This document shows positions 1 through 9,100 of a DNA stretch of 64,000 nucleotides, one piece after another. The stretch lies in the NCBI RefSeq assembly GCF_001514305.1, contig NZ_KQ949080.1, forward strand, positions 141,057 to 205,056. Direction: 5' to 3'. The DNA is from Streptomyces dysideae (GTDB taxonomy: Bacteria > Actinomycetota > Actinomycetes > Streptomycetales > Streptomycetaceae). Both the position numbers and the translations under genes were made by a program. The notes beneath the pieces are model-generated. The model was given only the letters and a program-made list of their open reading frames with translations. It searched no databases and was not told the origin of the DNA. Every line of letters starts with the position of its first letter. Positions within the stretch are counted from its first letter, which is position 1.

Positions 1-1199
1 AGCGAGGGATGCGGCATCAGCCGTACGACGTTCTCCCGCGCCTCGGCCTCCACCTCGCCCCGCAGCGGCTGCTCCTCCGGATAGGCCGCGCACGCGAACG
101 GGAAGTCCTGCCAGACCAGTAGCCCCAACTCGTCGCAGGCGTCGTAGAAGTCTGCGCTCTCATAGATCCCGCCGCCCCAGATCCGTACGAGGTCCACCCC
201 CGCGTCGGCCGCCTGCCGCAGCCGCTCGCGGTACCGCTCCCGGGGCACCCGGGACGGGAACACATCGTCCGGGATCCAGTTGACGCCCCGCGCGAACAGC
301 CGCTCGCCGTTGACGACGAGGGTGAAGCCAGTGCCGTGCGCGTCGGGGCGGCGGTCCAGCTCCACGGCCCGGAAGCCGATCCGCCGACGCCACACATCCA
401 GCACGTCCTCGCCGTGCAGCAACGTCAACTCGACGTCGTACAACGGCTGTTCCCCGTACCCGCGCGGCCACCACAACCGCACGTCGGGCACTTCCAGCCG
501 TACGACCCCGCTCGTTCCGTCGATCTCCGCACGCGCCCGCACCCCGCCGACGGTCGCCTCGACGGCGAGCGGCGCCTCGACCCGGCTGCGCTCGACGTCG
601 ACGGCCAACTCGACGACACCCAGCCCCTGTCCGACGGTCACCAGCGGACGCACCCGCGCGATCCGCGCCGTCGACCAGTGCTCCAGCCGCACCGGCCGCC
701 AGATCCCGGCCGTCACCAGGGTCGGTCCCCAGTCCCAGCCGAAGGAGCAGGCCATCTTGCGGATGTACTGGAACGGTTCGGCGTAGGCGGCGGGCCGCTC
801 GCCCACCTTGCCGCGCACGGCCTCGGCCTCGGCGTACGCGGACACGAACCGGACCGTGAGCCGCCCCTGAAGGCCTGTCACGTCGAAGCGATAGGAGCGG
901 TGCATGTTCCGTGTCCGGCCCAGGAGTTGACCGTCCAGCAGGATCTCGGCGGCGGAGTCGAGCCCGTCGAAGACGAGGTCGGTCTGCTCGTGCGCGGACG
1001 CCGCCCGCAGGTCGGTCTCGTACGTCCACTCCCGCCGCCCCACCCAGGCCACCTCGGCCTCGTTCCGCCCGAGAAAGGGATCCGGGATGACCCCGGCCGC
1101 CAGCAGATCGGTGTGCACACAGCCCGGCACCGCGGCCGGGAGCGCCTCTCCTTCGTGCCGCAGGATCCATCCGTCGCTGAGCGGTGAGGCCTCCAGCAT
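1..1199 (-). CDS. Beta-mannosidase, glycoside hydrolase family 2 (partial, C-terminus off the left edge)
   Basis: This is the first 399 residues of a GH2 enzyme that would hydrolyse terminal beta-mannosyl residues from manno-oligosaccharides. The visible part holds the sugar-binding jelly roll (CSFGWDWGPTLV near residue 150), the immunoglobulin-like GH2 domain, and the start of the TIM barrel (LVRIWGGGIYESADFYDACD, then WQDFPFACA); these motifs are typical of beta-mannosidases rather than beta-galactosidases. The acid/base and nucleophile glutamates lie beyond the window. The ATG at 1199 follows GGAGTGCGC and starts MLEASPLSDGW. No signal peptide is seen, so the enzyme is probably cytoplasmic. 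It diverges from the sugar ABC importer at 1473-4563, which suggests import and hydrolysis of a mannoside. Confidence 0.9.
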   Translation of the reverse strand, partial: MLEASPLSDGWILRHEGEALPAAVPGCVHTDLLAAGVIPDPFLGRNEAEVAWVGRREWTYETDLRAASAHEQTDLVFDGLDSAAEILLDGQLLGRTRNMHRSYRFDVTGLQGRLTVRFVSAYAEAEAVRGKVGERPAAYAEPFQYIRKMACSFGWDWGPTLVTAGIWRPVRLEHWSTARIARVRPLVTVGQGLGVVELAVDVERSRVEAPLAVEATVGGVRARAEIDGTSGVVRLEVPDVRLWWPRGYGEQPLYDVELTLLHGEDVLDVWRRRIGFRAVELDRRPDAHGTGFTLVVNGERLFARGVNWIPDDVFPSRVPRERYRERLRQAADAGVDLVRIWGGGIYESADFYDACDELGLLVWQDFPFACAAYPEEQPLRGEVEAEARENVVRLMPHPS

Positions 1200-1277
1200 G
1201 CGCACTCCCTAAGCCGGTCGATCCCAGTGCTGCGAATTATTTCGGCATCGTTGGCGGAATAGGGACTTTACCGGTTA

Positions 1278-1291
1278 AGAAAGCGCTGTCA
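1278..1291. promoter_or_regulatory. Candidate LacI-family operator
   Basis: AGAAAGCGCTGTCA is a near-palindrome centred on GC (GAAAGC/GCTGTC, one mismatch). LacI-family regulators of Streptomyces sugar operons bind AGCGCT-centred palindromes. It lies 80 bp upstream of the beta-mannosidase start, between two divergent sugar-use operons. No regulator gene is in view. Confidence 0.4.
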
Positions 1292-1320
1292 GAGTTCCGA
1301 ACCAGCCAACCCGCTCGTCC

Positions 1321-1443
1321 CAGGGCCTGTCCGGCGGGCCAGGTCGGAGGAAATCGGCGGCGCCTCATCGGCGACCGACGACAACGCGGCAGATGTGCGT
1401 GCCAGACCCCGCGTCTCCGACAGGGCCCGCCGGGCAGGCCCTG
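1321..1443. mobile_element. MITE-like element with 20-bp terminal inverted repeats
   Basis: The left end CAGGGCCTGTCCGGCGGGCC (1321-1340) is matched in inverse orientation by 1424-1443 with one mismatch (T versus C at position 10). About 83 bp lie between the arms and encode nothing recognisable. I recall ends beginning AGGGCCTGTCCGGCGG as frequent in Streptomyces intergenic DNA; that link is from memory. A target duplication is not clear. The right end is only 29 bp from the start codon of the binding-protein gene, so the element may carry or displace its promoter. Confidence 0.55.
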
Positions 1444-1472
1444 AGTCCGTCCCATGAACGGAGCTGATGCAC

Positions 1473-2786
1473 ATGAACCGCCGTACAGTCCTGGCCATGG
1501 TCACCGGTGCCCTGCTGCTCTCGGCGTGCACCGGGACCGGAGGATCGTCCAAGGGAGCCGACGCCAAGGCGCCTGACGATCCGTCAAAGGTGACCGGAAC
1601 CATCAAAGTCCTCACCGTGCGGACCGACCTCGTGCAGAACGGCACGATGAAGAAGTACGCCGCCGAGTTCAACAAGACCTACCCGAAGGTCAAGGTCGAG
1701 TTCGAGGCCCTCACCAACTACGAGGCCGAAGTCAAGATCCGTATGAACACGGAGAACTATGGCGACGTCCTGCTGATCCCCGCGGTGATCAAGAAGAACG
1801 ACTACCCGAAGTTCTTCGCCTCGCTGGGCACCCAGGAGGAGCGCGGAAAGAAGTACCGCTTCACCGACTTCACCACGGTCGACGGCAAGGTCTACGGGCA
1901 GAGCCCGAACGGCGTGATGCCCGGCTTCGTCTACAACAAGCGGGTGTGGCGGGAGGCCGGGATCACCGACTGGCCCACCACCCCGGCCGAGTTCGTGACC
2001 GCCCTGAAGGCGATCAAGTCCAGGACCGACGCGACCCCTTACTACACCAACTTCGCCGCCCAGTGGCCGCTGACCTCGTGGACGTACGTCAACGGTTCGG
2101 TGCACTGCGACACCCGGGCGACCACCAAGCTCGCCGAGGGCGACCCGTGGGCCGAGGGTGCCGACCTGCGCGTCGGCGACCAGCTCCTCTACGACATGGT
2201 GCGCGAGGGCCTGGTCGAGAAGGACCCGACGACCACCAACTGGGAGGAGTCCAAGCCCCGGCTGGCGAAGGGCGAGCTCGCCACGCAGTGGCTCGGCACC
2301 TGGGCGATCGTCCAGTTCCAGGACGCCGCCAAACAGGCGGGGGTGAACCCCGACGACATCGGGTTCATGCCGTTCCCGACCGCCCAGGCGGACGGGAAGT
2401 TCTGCTCGACCGTCAGCCCCGACTACAACCAGGCCGTCAACGTCCACTCCCAGCACAAGGAGGCGGCCCGCGCCTGGATCGACTGGTTCACCGACAAGTC
2501 CACCTACGTCGAGGACAACCTGGCCATCTCCCCGCTCAAGGACGCCTCGCTGCCCGGCGTACTGAAGCCGTACGAGGACGCGGGCGTGAAGCTCATCGAG
2601 GTCGACGACGCCAAGGGCGCCGAGGTCAAGCTGATCGACGACCAGTCCGAGGTCGGCATCTACAAGCCCGAGTACCGCCAGGACCTGATCGACCTGGCCC
2701 GCGGCGCCACCGACGGCAGCCTGGACGGCTTCCTCGCCGGCCTGAGCAAGAAGTGGACCGAGGCACAGCAGACCGTGGGGTCCTGA
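1473..2786 (+). CDS. Extracellular solute-binding lipoprotein of a sugar ABC importer (family 1)
   Basis: This lipoprotein captures an oligosaccharide outside the membrane and passes it to the two permeases downstream. The ATG at 1473 is preferred over the one at 1467 because GGAG (1460-1463) is 9 nt away from the first and only 3 nt from the second. The protein begins MNRRTVLAMVTGALLLSAC, with a lipobox LSAC (Cys19) after a short hydrophobic helix. The rest (437 aa) is a family 1 binding protein, with FVYNKRVWREAGI and PDYNQAVNVHSQHKEAARAW. Divergence from a beta-mannosidase suggests a mannoside ligand. No ATPase gene is present; Streptomyces importers of this type often share MsiK. Confidence 0.88.
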   Translation: MNRRTVLAMVTGALLLSACTGTGGSSKGADAKAPDDPSKVTGTIKVLTVRTDLVQNGTMKKYAAEFNKTYPKVKVEFEALTNYEAEVKIRMNTENYGDVLLIPAVIKKNDYPKFFASLGTQEERGKKYRFTDFTTVDGKVYGQSPNGVMPGFVYNKRVWREAGITDWPTTPAEFVTALKAIKSRTDATPYYTNFAAQWPLTSWTYVNGSVHCDTRATTKLAEGDPWAEGADLRVGDQLLYDMVREGLVEKDPTTTNWEESKPRLAKGELATQWLGTWAIVQFQDAAKQAGVNPDDIGFMPFPTAQADGKFCSTVSPDYNQAVNVHSQHKEAARAWIDWFTDKSTYVEDNLAISPLKDASLPGVLKPYEDAGVKLIEVDDAKGAEVKLIDDQSEVGIYKPEYRQDLIDLARGATDGSLDGFLAGLSKKWTEAQQTVGS

Positions 2787-3736
2787 TGACGGACACCACC
2801 GAGAAGGCGGCGGCCTTCCGGGCCACCGCGGGGGCGGCACCCGCCGCCCCCGCACCGGCCCCACCCCGGGCCCGCGTCTTGCGGACCGTCACCCCCTGGC
2901 TCTTCCTGATCGCTCCGCTCGCCCTGCTGATCACCTTCACCTACGCGCCGATCGCCAACATGGTGGCGTACAGCTTCACCGACTGGGACGGCGTCAGCCC
3001 CGAACTGCACTACACGGGCGTGGTGAACTACGCGGAGATCTTCACCCGCGAGGATCTCTTCCAGGTGTTCTTCGTCAGCGGCTACTACCTCGCCGCCTCG
3101 GTCGTCCAGATCGTCGCCGCGCTCTACTTCGCGACGGTCCTCAGCTTCAACGTCCGCTTCCGGAACTTCTTCAAGGGCGTCCTGTTCTTCCCCTACCTGA
3201 TCAACGGGGTCGCGATCGGCTTCGTCTTCCTCTACTTCTTCCAGGACGGCGGCACCCTCGACTCGCTGCTGAGCCTGTTAGGCCACCACACCGACCACGC
3301 CTGGCTGGGCACCTCCACCTCGGCGAACACCTCACTCGCCGGCGTCTCGGTCTGGCGTTACATGGGCCTGAACTTCGTCCTCTTCCTGGGCGCGATCCAG
3401 TCCATCCCCGGTGAGCTCTACGAGGCGGCGGAGCTGGACGGTGCCAACCGCTGGCACCAGTTCCGGCACATCATCGCGCCGAGCATCAAGCCGGTGATCA
3501 GCCTGACCGTGATCCTGTCCATCTCCGGATCGCTGTCGGTCTTCGAGATCCCGTACATCATGACCGGCGGGGCGACCGGCACCGAGACCTTCGTGATCCA
3601 GACGATCAAGCTGGCCTTCCAGTTCAACAAGACCGGCCTGGCCTCCGCGGCCGCCGTCGTCCTGCTCCTGATCATCCTGGCGGTGACCTGGCTCCAGCGG
3701 CGCCTCGTCCCCGACGACAAGGTGGACCTCGTATGA
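2786..3736 (+). CDS. Sugar ABC transporter permease (MalF/UgpA type)
   Basis: This is one of two inner-membrane subunits of the importer. The ATG at 2786 overlaps the stop of the binding-protein gene in ATGA, so translation is probably coupled. The 316-residue product has a Pro/Ala-rich cytoplasmic N-terminus (residues 8-32), about six membrane segments, and an EAA loop near residue 211 (YEAAELDGANRWHQFRHI), the contact site for the ATPase. It pairs with the next gene, a MalG-type permease. Confidence 0.92.
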   Translation: MTDTTEKAAAFRATAGAAPAAPAPAPPRARVLRTVTPWLFLIAPLALLITFTYAPIANMVAYSFTDWDGVSPELHYTGVVNYAEIFTREDLFQVFFVSGYYLAASVVQIVAALYFATVLSFNVRFRNFFKGVLFFPYLINGVAIGFVFLYFFQDGGTLDSLLSLLGHHTDHAWLGTSTSANTSLAGVSVWRYMGLNFVLFLGAIQSIPGELYEAAELDGANRWHQFRHIIAPSIKPVISLTVILSISGSLSVFEIPYIMTGGATGTETFVIQTIKLAFQFNKTGLASAAAVVLLLIILAVTWLQRRLVPDDKVDLV

Positions 3737-4563
3737 GCCGACGCATCGCCGCCCGCACCCTGGTCTACCTGTCCCTGATCACCGCGAGCGCGGTGGTCCT
3801 GCTCCCGCTGGGTGTCGTCTTCCTCACCTCCCTCAAGACCTCGAAGGAGATGGCGGACGACAGCGGAAAACTGACGCTCCCCGACAACCCGCTGAACTTC
3901 GACAACTACGTGACGGCCTTCCAGGACGGCCGCATGCTCTCGGCGTTCGGCAACACGGCCCTCATCCTGCTGTTCGCCATCGGCGGCACGGTCCTCATCG
4001 GCTCGATGACGGCGTACGCGATAGACCGGTTCAGCTTCCGCTTCAAGAAGCTCGTCGTGGCGCTCTTCCTGATCGCCGCCCTGGTCCCCGGCGTCACCAC
4101 CCAGGTGGCGACCTTCCAGATCGTCAACAGCTTCGGCATGTTCGACAGCCTGTGGGCACCGATCGCGCTCTACATGGGCACGGACATCGTCTCGATCTAC
4201 ATTTTCCTGCAGTTCGTCCGCTCGATCCCGGTCTCCCTGGACGAATCGGCCCGCCTGGACGGCGCCAACGCCTTCACGATCTACCGCAAGATCATCTTCC
4301 CGCTCCTGAAACCGGCGATCGCGACGGTCGTCATCGTGAAGGGCATCACGACCTACAACGACTTCTACATCCCCTTCCTCTACATGCCGTCGGAAGATCT
4401 TGGCGTGATATCGACGTCCCTGTTCCGCTTCCGCGGCCCCTTCGCGGCCCACTGGGAAACGATCTCGGCAGGAGCGGTCCTGGTAATCCTGCCGACCTTG
4501 ATCGTCTTCCTGTGCCTGCAGAGGTTCATCTACAACGGCTTCACGAAAGGTGCGACCAGATGA
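3733..4563 (+). CDS. Sugar ABC transporter permease (MalG/UgpE type)
   Basis: This is the second membrane subunit of the importer (276 aa). The ATG overlaps the preceding stop by 4 bp. The first membrane helix follows MSRRIAARTLVYL, and the EAA loop is near residue 167 (LDESARLDGANAFTIYRKI). The sequence ends with the positively charged tail usual in MalG relatives. No ATP-binding gene follows: the operon stops here and a dispersed repeat separates it from the convergent RNase D gene. Confidence 0.92.
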   Translation: MSRRIAARTLVYLSLITASAVVLLPLGVVFLTSLKTSKEMADDSGKLTLPDNPLNFDNYVTAFQDGRMLSAFGNTALILLFAIGGTVLIGSMTAYAIDRFSFRFKKLVVALFLIAALVPGVTTQVATFQIVNSFGMFDSLWAPIALYMGTDIVSIYIFLQFVRSIPVSLDESARLDGANAFTIYRKIIFPLLKPAIATVVIVKGITTYNDFYIPFLYMPSEDLGVISTSLFRFRGPFAAHWETISAGAVLVILPTLIVFLCLQRFIYNGFTKGATR

Positions 4564-4570
4564 GGTGCCT

Positions 4571-4640
4571 CTAGGGGCGCGGGGCCGTATCAGTGTGCGG
4601 CTCCGCCGCGTGGGCGCGAGCAACCACGACGAGCCCGCAG
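4571..4640 (+). repeat. Dispersed intergenic repeat, copy 1
   Basis: The core GGGGCGCGGGGC followed by TGTGCGGCTCCGCCGCGTGG and GCGCGA recurs at 10401-10471 (inverted), 15474-15546 and 23600-23662. The inner GCGGCTCCGCCGC can form a hairpin. This copy sits between two convergent gene ends, where a bidirectional terminator or REP-like role is plausible. Confidence 0.75.
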
Positions 4641-4669
4641 CCGCCGTACGGCAGAACCCCCTACGGCGG

Positions 4670-5950
4670 CTAAGCGGACAATGCAGCCACCAGTACAGGA
4701 GTCACCTGCTCCACCTGCCACGGCCGAGCCCCATAACCAGCCAGCGCACCACCAACCGACTCGGCATCGACAACCTTCGGCGGCTCCCAGCAAACCCGCC
4801 GAACCGTATCCGGCGTGATCAGGTTCTCCTGCGGCATGTTCAACTGCTCGGCCAGCGCGGACACAGCCGCCCGCGCCGCGGACAACCGAGCCGCAGCGGC
4901 AGGATCCTTGTCGGCCCAAGCCCGCGGCGGCGGCGGACCGGTGATCGGCTGCCCCGGCGCCGGCAACTGCGCCTCCGCAAGCGCCTTGGCCCGGTCGACG
5001 GCGGCCTGCCACTGCTCCAACTGCCGCCGCCCCATCCGATGCCCGTACCCGTTCAACGCCGCGAGGGCATGCGCGTTGGCCGGCAACGAGAGCGCGGCCT
5101 CCACAATGGCCGCGTCACTCAGCACCTTGCCCGGCGACACATCCCGCCGCTGGGCGATCCGGTCCCGCGCCTGCCACAGCTCCCGCACGACGGCCAGCTG
5201 CCGACGCCGCCGCACCTTGTGCATGCCGGACGTACGCCGCCAGGGATCCTTACGCGGCTCGGCGGGCGGCGCCGCCGCGATCGCGTCGAACTCCTGCTGG
5301 GCCCACTCCAGCTTGCCCTGCCGGTCCAGCTCCTTCTCCAGCGCGTCACGCAGGTCGATCAGGAGCTCCACATCGAGCGCCGCGTACCGCAGCCACGGCT
5401 CGGGCAGCGGCCGGGTCGACCAGTCGACGGCGGAGTGTCCCTTCTCCAGGACGAAGCCCAGGACGCTCTCGACCATCGCGCCCAGGCCGACCCGCGGGAA
5501 CCCGGCGAGCCGCCCGGCCAGCTCGGTGTCGAACAGGCGGGTGGGGATCATGCCTATTTCCCGCAGGCAGGGAAGATCCTGGGTGGCGGCGTGCAGCACC
5601 CACTCCACACCGGAGAGTGCCTCGCCGAGTCCCGACAGATCGGGACAGGCCACGGGGTCGATCAACGCGCTGCCCGCGCCCTCGCGGCGCAGCTGCACCA
5701 GATAGGCGCGCTGGCCGTAGCGATAGCCGGACGCGCGTTCGGCGTCGACGGCGACCGGGCCGGAGCCCGCGGCGAAGGCGGCGATGGCCTCGGCGAGCGC
5801 GGTCTCGTCCGCGATCACCGGCGGAATGCCCTCGCGTGGTTCGAGCAAAGGGATCGGCGCCTCCGTAACAGAAGATCCGCCGTCGTCCGGAGGGGCGCCT
5901 CCGGTGGTTCGCAGTGAACTGTCTGCTGCGGTTTCTTGGGCGTCGGTCAC
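4670..5950 (-). CDS. rnd: Ribonuclease D
   Basis: This is a 3'-5' exoribonuclease acting on structured RNA such as tRNA precursors. The 426-residue product has a DEDD exonuclease domain in its first half: VAVDAERASGYRYGQRAYL supplies the D-x-E motif, LHAATQDLPCL the second Asp, and WLRYAALDVELLIDL the Tyr-x(3)-Asp motif. An HRDC-type region and a winged C-terminus follow. The GTG at 5950 begins VTDAQETAADSS, with only a weak ribosome binding site. Low-complexity residues precede the catalytic domain. It is convergent with the importer operon and probably monocistronic. Confidence 0.92.
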   Translation of the reverse strand: MTDAQETAADSSLRTTGGAPPDDGGSSVTEAPIPLLEPREGIPPVIADETALAEAIAAFAAGSGPVAVDAERASGYRYGQRAYLVQLRREGAGSALIDPVACPDLSGLGEALSGVEWVLHAATQDLPCLREIGMIPTRLFDTELAGRLAGFPRVGLGAMVESVLGFVLEKGHSAVDWSTRPLPEPWLRYAALDVELLIDLRDALEKELDRQGKLEWAQQEFDAIAAAPPAEPRKDPWRRTSGMHKVRRRRQLAVVRELWQARDRIAQRRDVSPGKVLSDAAIVEAALSLPANAHALAALNGYGHRMGRRQLEQWQAAVDRAKALAEAQLPAPGQPITGPPPPRAWADKDPAAAARLSAARAAVSALAEQLNMPQENLITPDTVRRVCWEPPKVVDAESVGGALAGYGARPWQVEQVTPVLVAALSA

Positions 5951-6141
5951 CTGTCAAGGGTATCTGTGTATGGACAGCACCCGTCGACGGAACGTTCCGT
6001 CGACGGGCGTCTGGGGGTCGTAAACCAGTCAGGTCGGTGAATGGTCCGGTTCACGACGGGTGGGAGGGGGGACGCGGGGGATCAGCGGCCGATCCGGTTC
6101 ACGTCCGTGAATGATCTGGCTCTCGGTAGAGCTCGGTGAGC

Positions 6142-6804
6142 TCAGTGGATGATGCCGGTCCGGAGGGCGACGGCGACCATGCCGGCGCGGTCGCCCGTGC
6201 CGAGCTTGCGGGCGATGCGGGCGAGGTGGCTCTTGACGGTCAGTGCGGACAGGCCCATCGAGACGCCGATGGCCTTGTTCGACTGGCCCTCCGCCACCAG
6301 TCGCAGCACCTCGACCTCACGGCCGGACAGTTCGCGGTAGCCGCCCGGGTGGCTCGGAGCACCCGGGGGGCGGCGGTGCATACGGGCGGCGGCCGCGCCG
6401 ATGGGAGCGGCACCCGGCCGGGTGGGGAGCCCGACGTTCGTACGGGTGCCGGTGACGACGTAGCCCTTCACGCCGCCTGCGAGCGCGTTGCGGACCGCGC
6501 CGATGTCGTCGGCGGCGGAGAGGGCGAGGCCGTTGGGCCAGCCCGCGGCGCGCGTCTCGGACAGGAGGGTGAGGCCGGAGCCGTCGGGGAGGTGGACGTC
6601 GGCGACACAGATGTCGCGGGGGTTGCCGATGCGGGGACGAGCCTCCGCGACGGACGAGGCCTCGATCACGTCGCGCACGCCGAGCGCCCACAGGTGGCGG
6701 GTGACGGTGGAACGGACGCGAGGATCGGCCACGACCACCATGGCGGTCGGCTTGTTCGGGCGGTAGGCGACCAGGCTTGCGGGCTGCTCGAGGAGAACGG
6801 ACAC
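6142..6804 (-). CDS. LuxR-family response regulator
   Basis: This DNA-binding regulator has 220 residues. The N-terminal half resembles a receiver domain (MVVVADPRVRSTV, then ICVADVHLPDGSG, where the Asp would be the phosphate acceptor). The C-terminal LuxR helix-turn-helix is clear: LSGREVEVLRLVAEGQSNKA, then GLSALTVKSHLARI. The GTG at 6804 is chosen because AGGAGG lies 4 nt upstream; a longer reading frame to 6894 has no comparable site. No sensor kinase gene is adjacent, so it is an orphan regulator. About 120 bp of relatively AT-rich DNA upstream probably carries its promoter. Confidence 0.85.
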   Translation of the reverse strand: MSVLLEQPASLVAYRPNKPTAMVVVADPRVRSTVTRHLWALGVRDVIEASSVAEARPRIGNPRDICVADVHLPDGSGLTLLSETRAAGWPNGLALSAADDIGAVRNALAGGVKGYVVTGTRTNVGLPTRPGAAPIGAAAARMHRRPPGAPSHPGGYRELSGREVEVLRLVAEGQSNKAIGVSMGLSALTVKSHLARIARKLGTGDRAGMVAVALRTGIIH

Positions 6805-7083
6805 CAGGCCTCCTGGGTGGGGGACGGGGCCGGCTTGTGGGGATGAAGCCGGGGGGAACCGTGCTTTCAAGGTCACAGTCGTCTTCGGCACCAAACCCGT
6901 CCGCCTTTAGAGAATGATCACGATCTGGTGAGTAACAATCCGTGCAATTCGGACACGCGATCGATCATCCGAAGATCGAACGGTTTCGGTCTGCTTCGAT
7001 ACGCGTCCGAAAGTGGCCGTATCGACAAAGTGACGGGCAGGAAGGGCAGGGGGAGCGGGGGAGGGGGCCAGGAGAGGGAGAGG

Positions 7084-7752
7084 TCAGCGTGGCTGCGGGC
7101 CGCGCCGCTGTGGCAGCGTCACCACGGACGCGTCACCGGGACCGGCCGGCGGCAGGCCCGCGACCTGGGCGAGCAGATCACACCAGGCGCCCAAGTGGGC
7201 GGCCGTGTCCGGGACGCCGCCCAGGCCCTCGCGGGGTGTCCAGGACGCGCGGATCTCGATCTGCGAGGCCGCCGGGCGCTCGGACAGCCCGCCGAAGTAG
7301 TGGGAGCTCGCGCGTGTGACGGTGCCGCTCGGCTCGCCGTACGTCAGTCCGCGCGCCTGCAGCGCGCCGGTCAGCCACGACCAGCACACCTCGGGCAGCA
7401 GCGGGTCGGCGGCCATCTCCGCCTCCAGCTCCGCGCGCACCAGCGTCACCAGCCGGAAGGTGCCCCGCCAGGCGTCGTGCCCGTCCGGTTCGTGCAGCAG
7501 CACCAGCCGGCCGTCGGCCAGGTCCTGGTCGCCGTCGACGACCGCGGCCTCCAGCGCGTACGCGAAGGGGGCGAGCCGCTGCGGTGCCCGCGTCGGCTCC
7601 ACCTCGATCTGCGGCCTCAGCCGCGCGGCCCGCAGCGCTTCGACGGCGGTCCGGAAGGGCAGCGGAGCCGTCGTGCCCGCATGGTGCTCCCCCTCCTTCG
7701 CGTCATCCGTTCCGCCAGCGCCGTCCGACAGTTGTCCCTGAGCCGCAGCCAT
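7084..7752 (-). CDS. DUF3000 domain-containing protein
   Basis: The 222-residue soluble protein belongs to the actinobacterial DUF3000 family of unknown function, typically a direct neighbour of hemE and RNase D in Streptomyces. Recognisable features are PFRTAVEALRAARLRPQIEV near the N-terminus, CWSWLTGALQARGL in the middle and EIRASWTP near residue 185. It is divergent from hemE with about 150 bp between the starts. No catalytic motif can be named. Confidence 0.85.
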   Translation of the reverse strand: MAAAQGQLSDGAGGTDDAKEGEHHAGTTAPLPFRTAVEALRAARLRPQIEVEPTRAPQRLAPFAYALEAAVVDGDQDLADGRLVLLHEPDGHDAWRGTFRLVTLVRAELEAEMAADPLLPEVCWSWLTGALQARGLTYGEPSGTVTRASSHYFGGLSERPAASQIEIRASWTPREGLGGVPDTAAHLGAWCDLLAQVAGLPPAGPGDASVVTLPQRRGPQPR

Positions 7753-7900
7753 GCCGGAAGATTAAGGGGAACCGGGGCCCGGTGCTGGGCTAGACACCCG
7801 GACAACCGGCGCGGCCTGCGGGCGGTTGGGCCGCAGGTGCCCGACAGTGACCCCAACACCGGGCGCCTGGCACCTTGGACGCCGTGCGAGACTTGCCACC

Positions 7901-8965
7901 GTGAGTGCCAACCAGACGCAGCCGACGCCGCCGACAGCCACCTACGACTCCGCGTTCCTCAAGGCGTGCAGGCGCGAACCCGTGCCGCACACCCCGGTGT
8001 GGTTCATGCGGCAGGCCGGGCGCTCCCTGCCGGAGTACCGCAAGGTGCGCGAGGGCATCCCGATGCTCGAGTCCTGCATGCGCCCCGAGCTGGTCACCGA
8101 GATCACGCTGCAGCCGGTCCGCCGGCACAACGTGGACGCGGCGATCTACTTCAGCGACATCGTCGTCCCGCTCAAGGCCATCGGCATCGACCTCGACATC
8201 AAGCCCGGCGTCGGCCCGGTCGTCGAGCGCCCGATCCGCACCCGCGCCGACCTGGCCCAGCTGCGCGACCTCACACCCGAGGACGTCTCCTACGTCACCG
8301 AGGCCATCGGCCTGCTCACCCGCGAGCTCGGCTCCACCCCGCTCATCGGCTTCGCCGGCGCGCCTTTCACCCTCGCGAGCTATCTCGTCGAGGGCGGTCC
8401 GTCGCGCACGTACGAGAACGCCAAGGCGATGATGTACGGCGACCCGGAACTCTGGGCCGACCTGCTGGACCGCCTCGCCGAGATCACGGGCGCCTTCCTC
8501 AAAATCCAGATCGAGGCCGGTGCCTCCGCGGTCCAGCTCTTCGACTCCTGGGTCGGCGCCCTCGCCCCGGCCGACTACCGCCGCTCGGTGATGCCGGCCT
8601 CGGTGAAGGTCTTCGAGGCCGTCGCGGGGTACGGCGTCCCGCGCATCCACTTCGGCGTCGGCACCGGTGAGCTCCTGGGCCTGATGGGCGAGGCCGGCGC
8701 GGACGTCGTCGGCGTCGACTGGCGCGTCCCGCTCGACGAGGCCGCCCGCCGCGTCGGCCCCGGCAAGGCGCTGCAGGGCAACCTCGACCCGACGATCCTG
8801 TTCGCCACCACCGAAGCGGTCGAGGCCAAGACCCGCGAGGTCCTCGACGCGGCGACGGGCATCGAGGGCCACGTCTTCAACCTCGGCCACGGTGTCCTTC
8901 CGTCCACCGACCCGGACGCGCTGACCCGCCTGGTGGAGTACGTCCACACCCAGACCGCCCGCTGA
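7901..8965 (+). CDS. hemE: Uroporphyrinogen decarboxylase
   Basis: It converts uroporphyrinogen III to coproporphyrinogen III by four decarboxylations, in the cytoplasm. The GTG at 7901 starts [20 protein letters not shown]; the open frame extends further upstream but those residues do not belong to the family. The 354-residue product carries the N-terminal signature [16 protein letters not shown], the substrate-binding [26 protein letters not shown], and the C-terminal [16 protein letters not shown]. Its product feeds the hemY and hemQ enzymes encoded at 13.2-15.5 kb. Confidence 0.97.
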   Translation: MSANQTQPTPPTATYDSAFLKACRREPVPHTPVWFMRQAGRSLPEYRKVREGIPMLESCMRPELVTEITLQPVRRHNVDAAIYFSDIVVPLKAIGIDLDIKPGVGPVVERPIRTRADLAQLRDLTPEDVSYVTEAIGLLTRELGSTPLIGFAGAPFTLASYLVEGGPSRTYENAKAMMYGDPELWADLLDRLAEITGAFLKIQIEAGASAVQLFDSWVGALAPADYRRSVMPASVKVFEAVAGYGVPRIHFGVGTGELLGLMGEAGADVVGVDWRVPLDEAARRVGPGKALQGNLDPTILFATTEAVEAKTREVLDAATGIEGHVFNLGHGVLPSTDPDALTRLVEYVHTQTAR

Positions 8966-9100
8966 CGGTCCAGCACCCCAATAGCTCGACTACAAGCCGT
9001 CTTGGCGCTGCCGGTCGCGGCGCCGGCCGTCGTGGTCGGCGCGACCTCGCGGCACGCTGACGCCGCGCCCTGCGGCGCCGCTCCGGCGTCCGGTCCCCTG

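Noticed and set aside
3418..4623. Long open frame opposite the permease gene.
   Set aside because: The composition (runs of Arg, Asp, Glu, Gln) is typical of antisense high-GC frames; both permeases on the plus strand are well supported.
7790..8947. Long open frame on the strand opposite hemE.
   Set aside because: It is the high-GC shadow of hemE: Arg/Asp/Gly-rich, with no start context and no domain.
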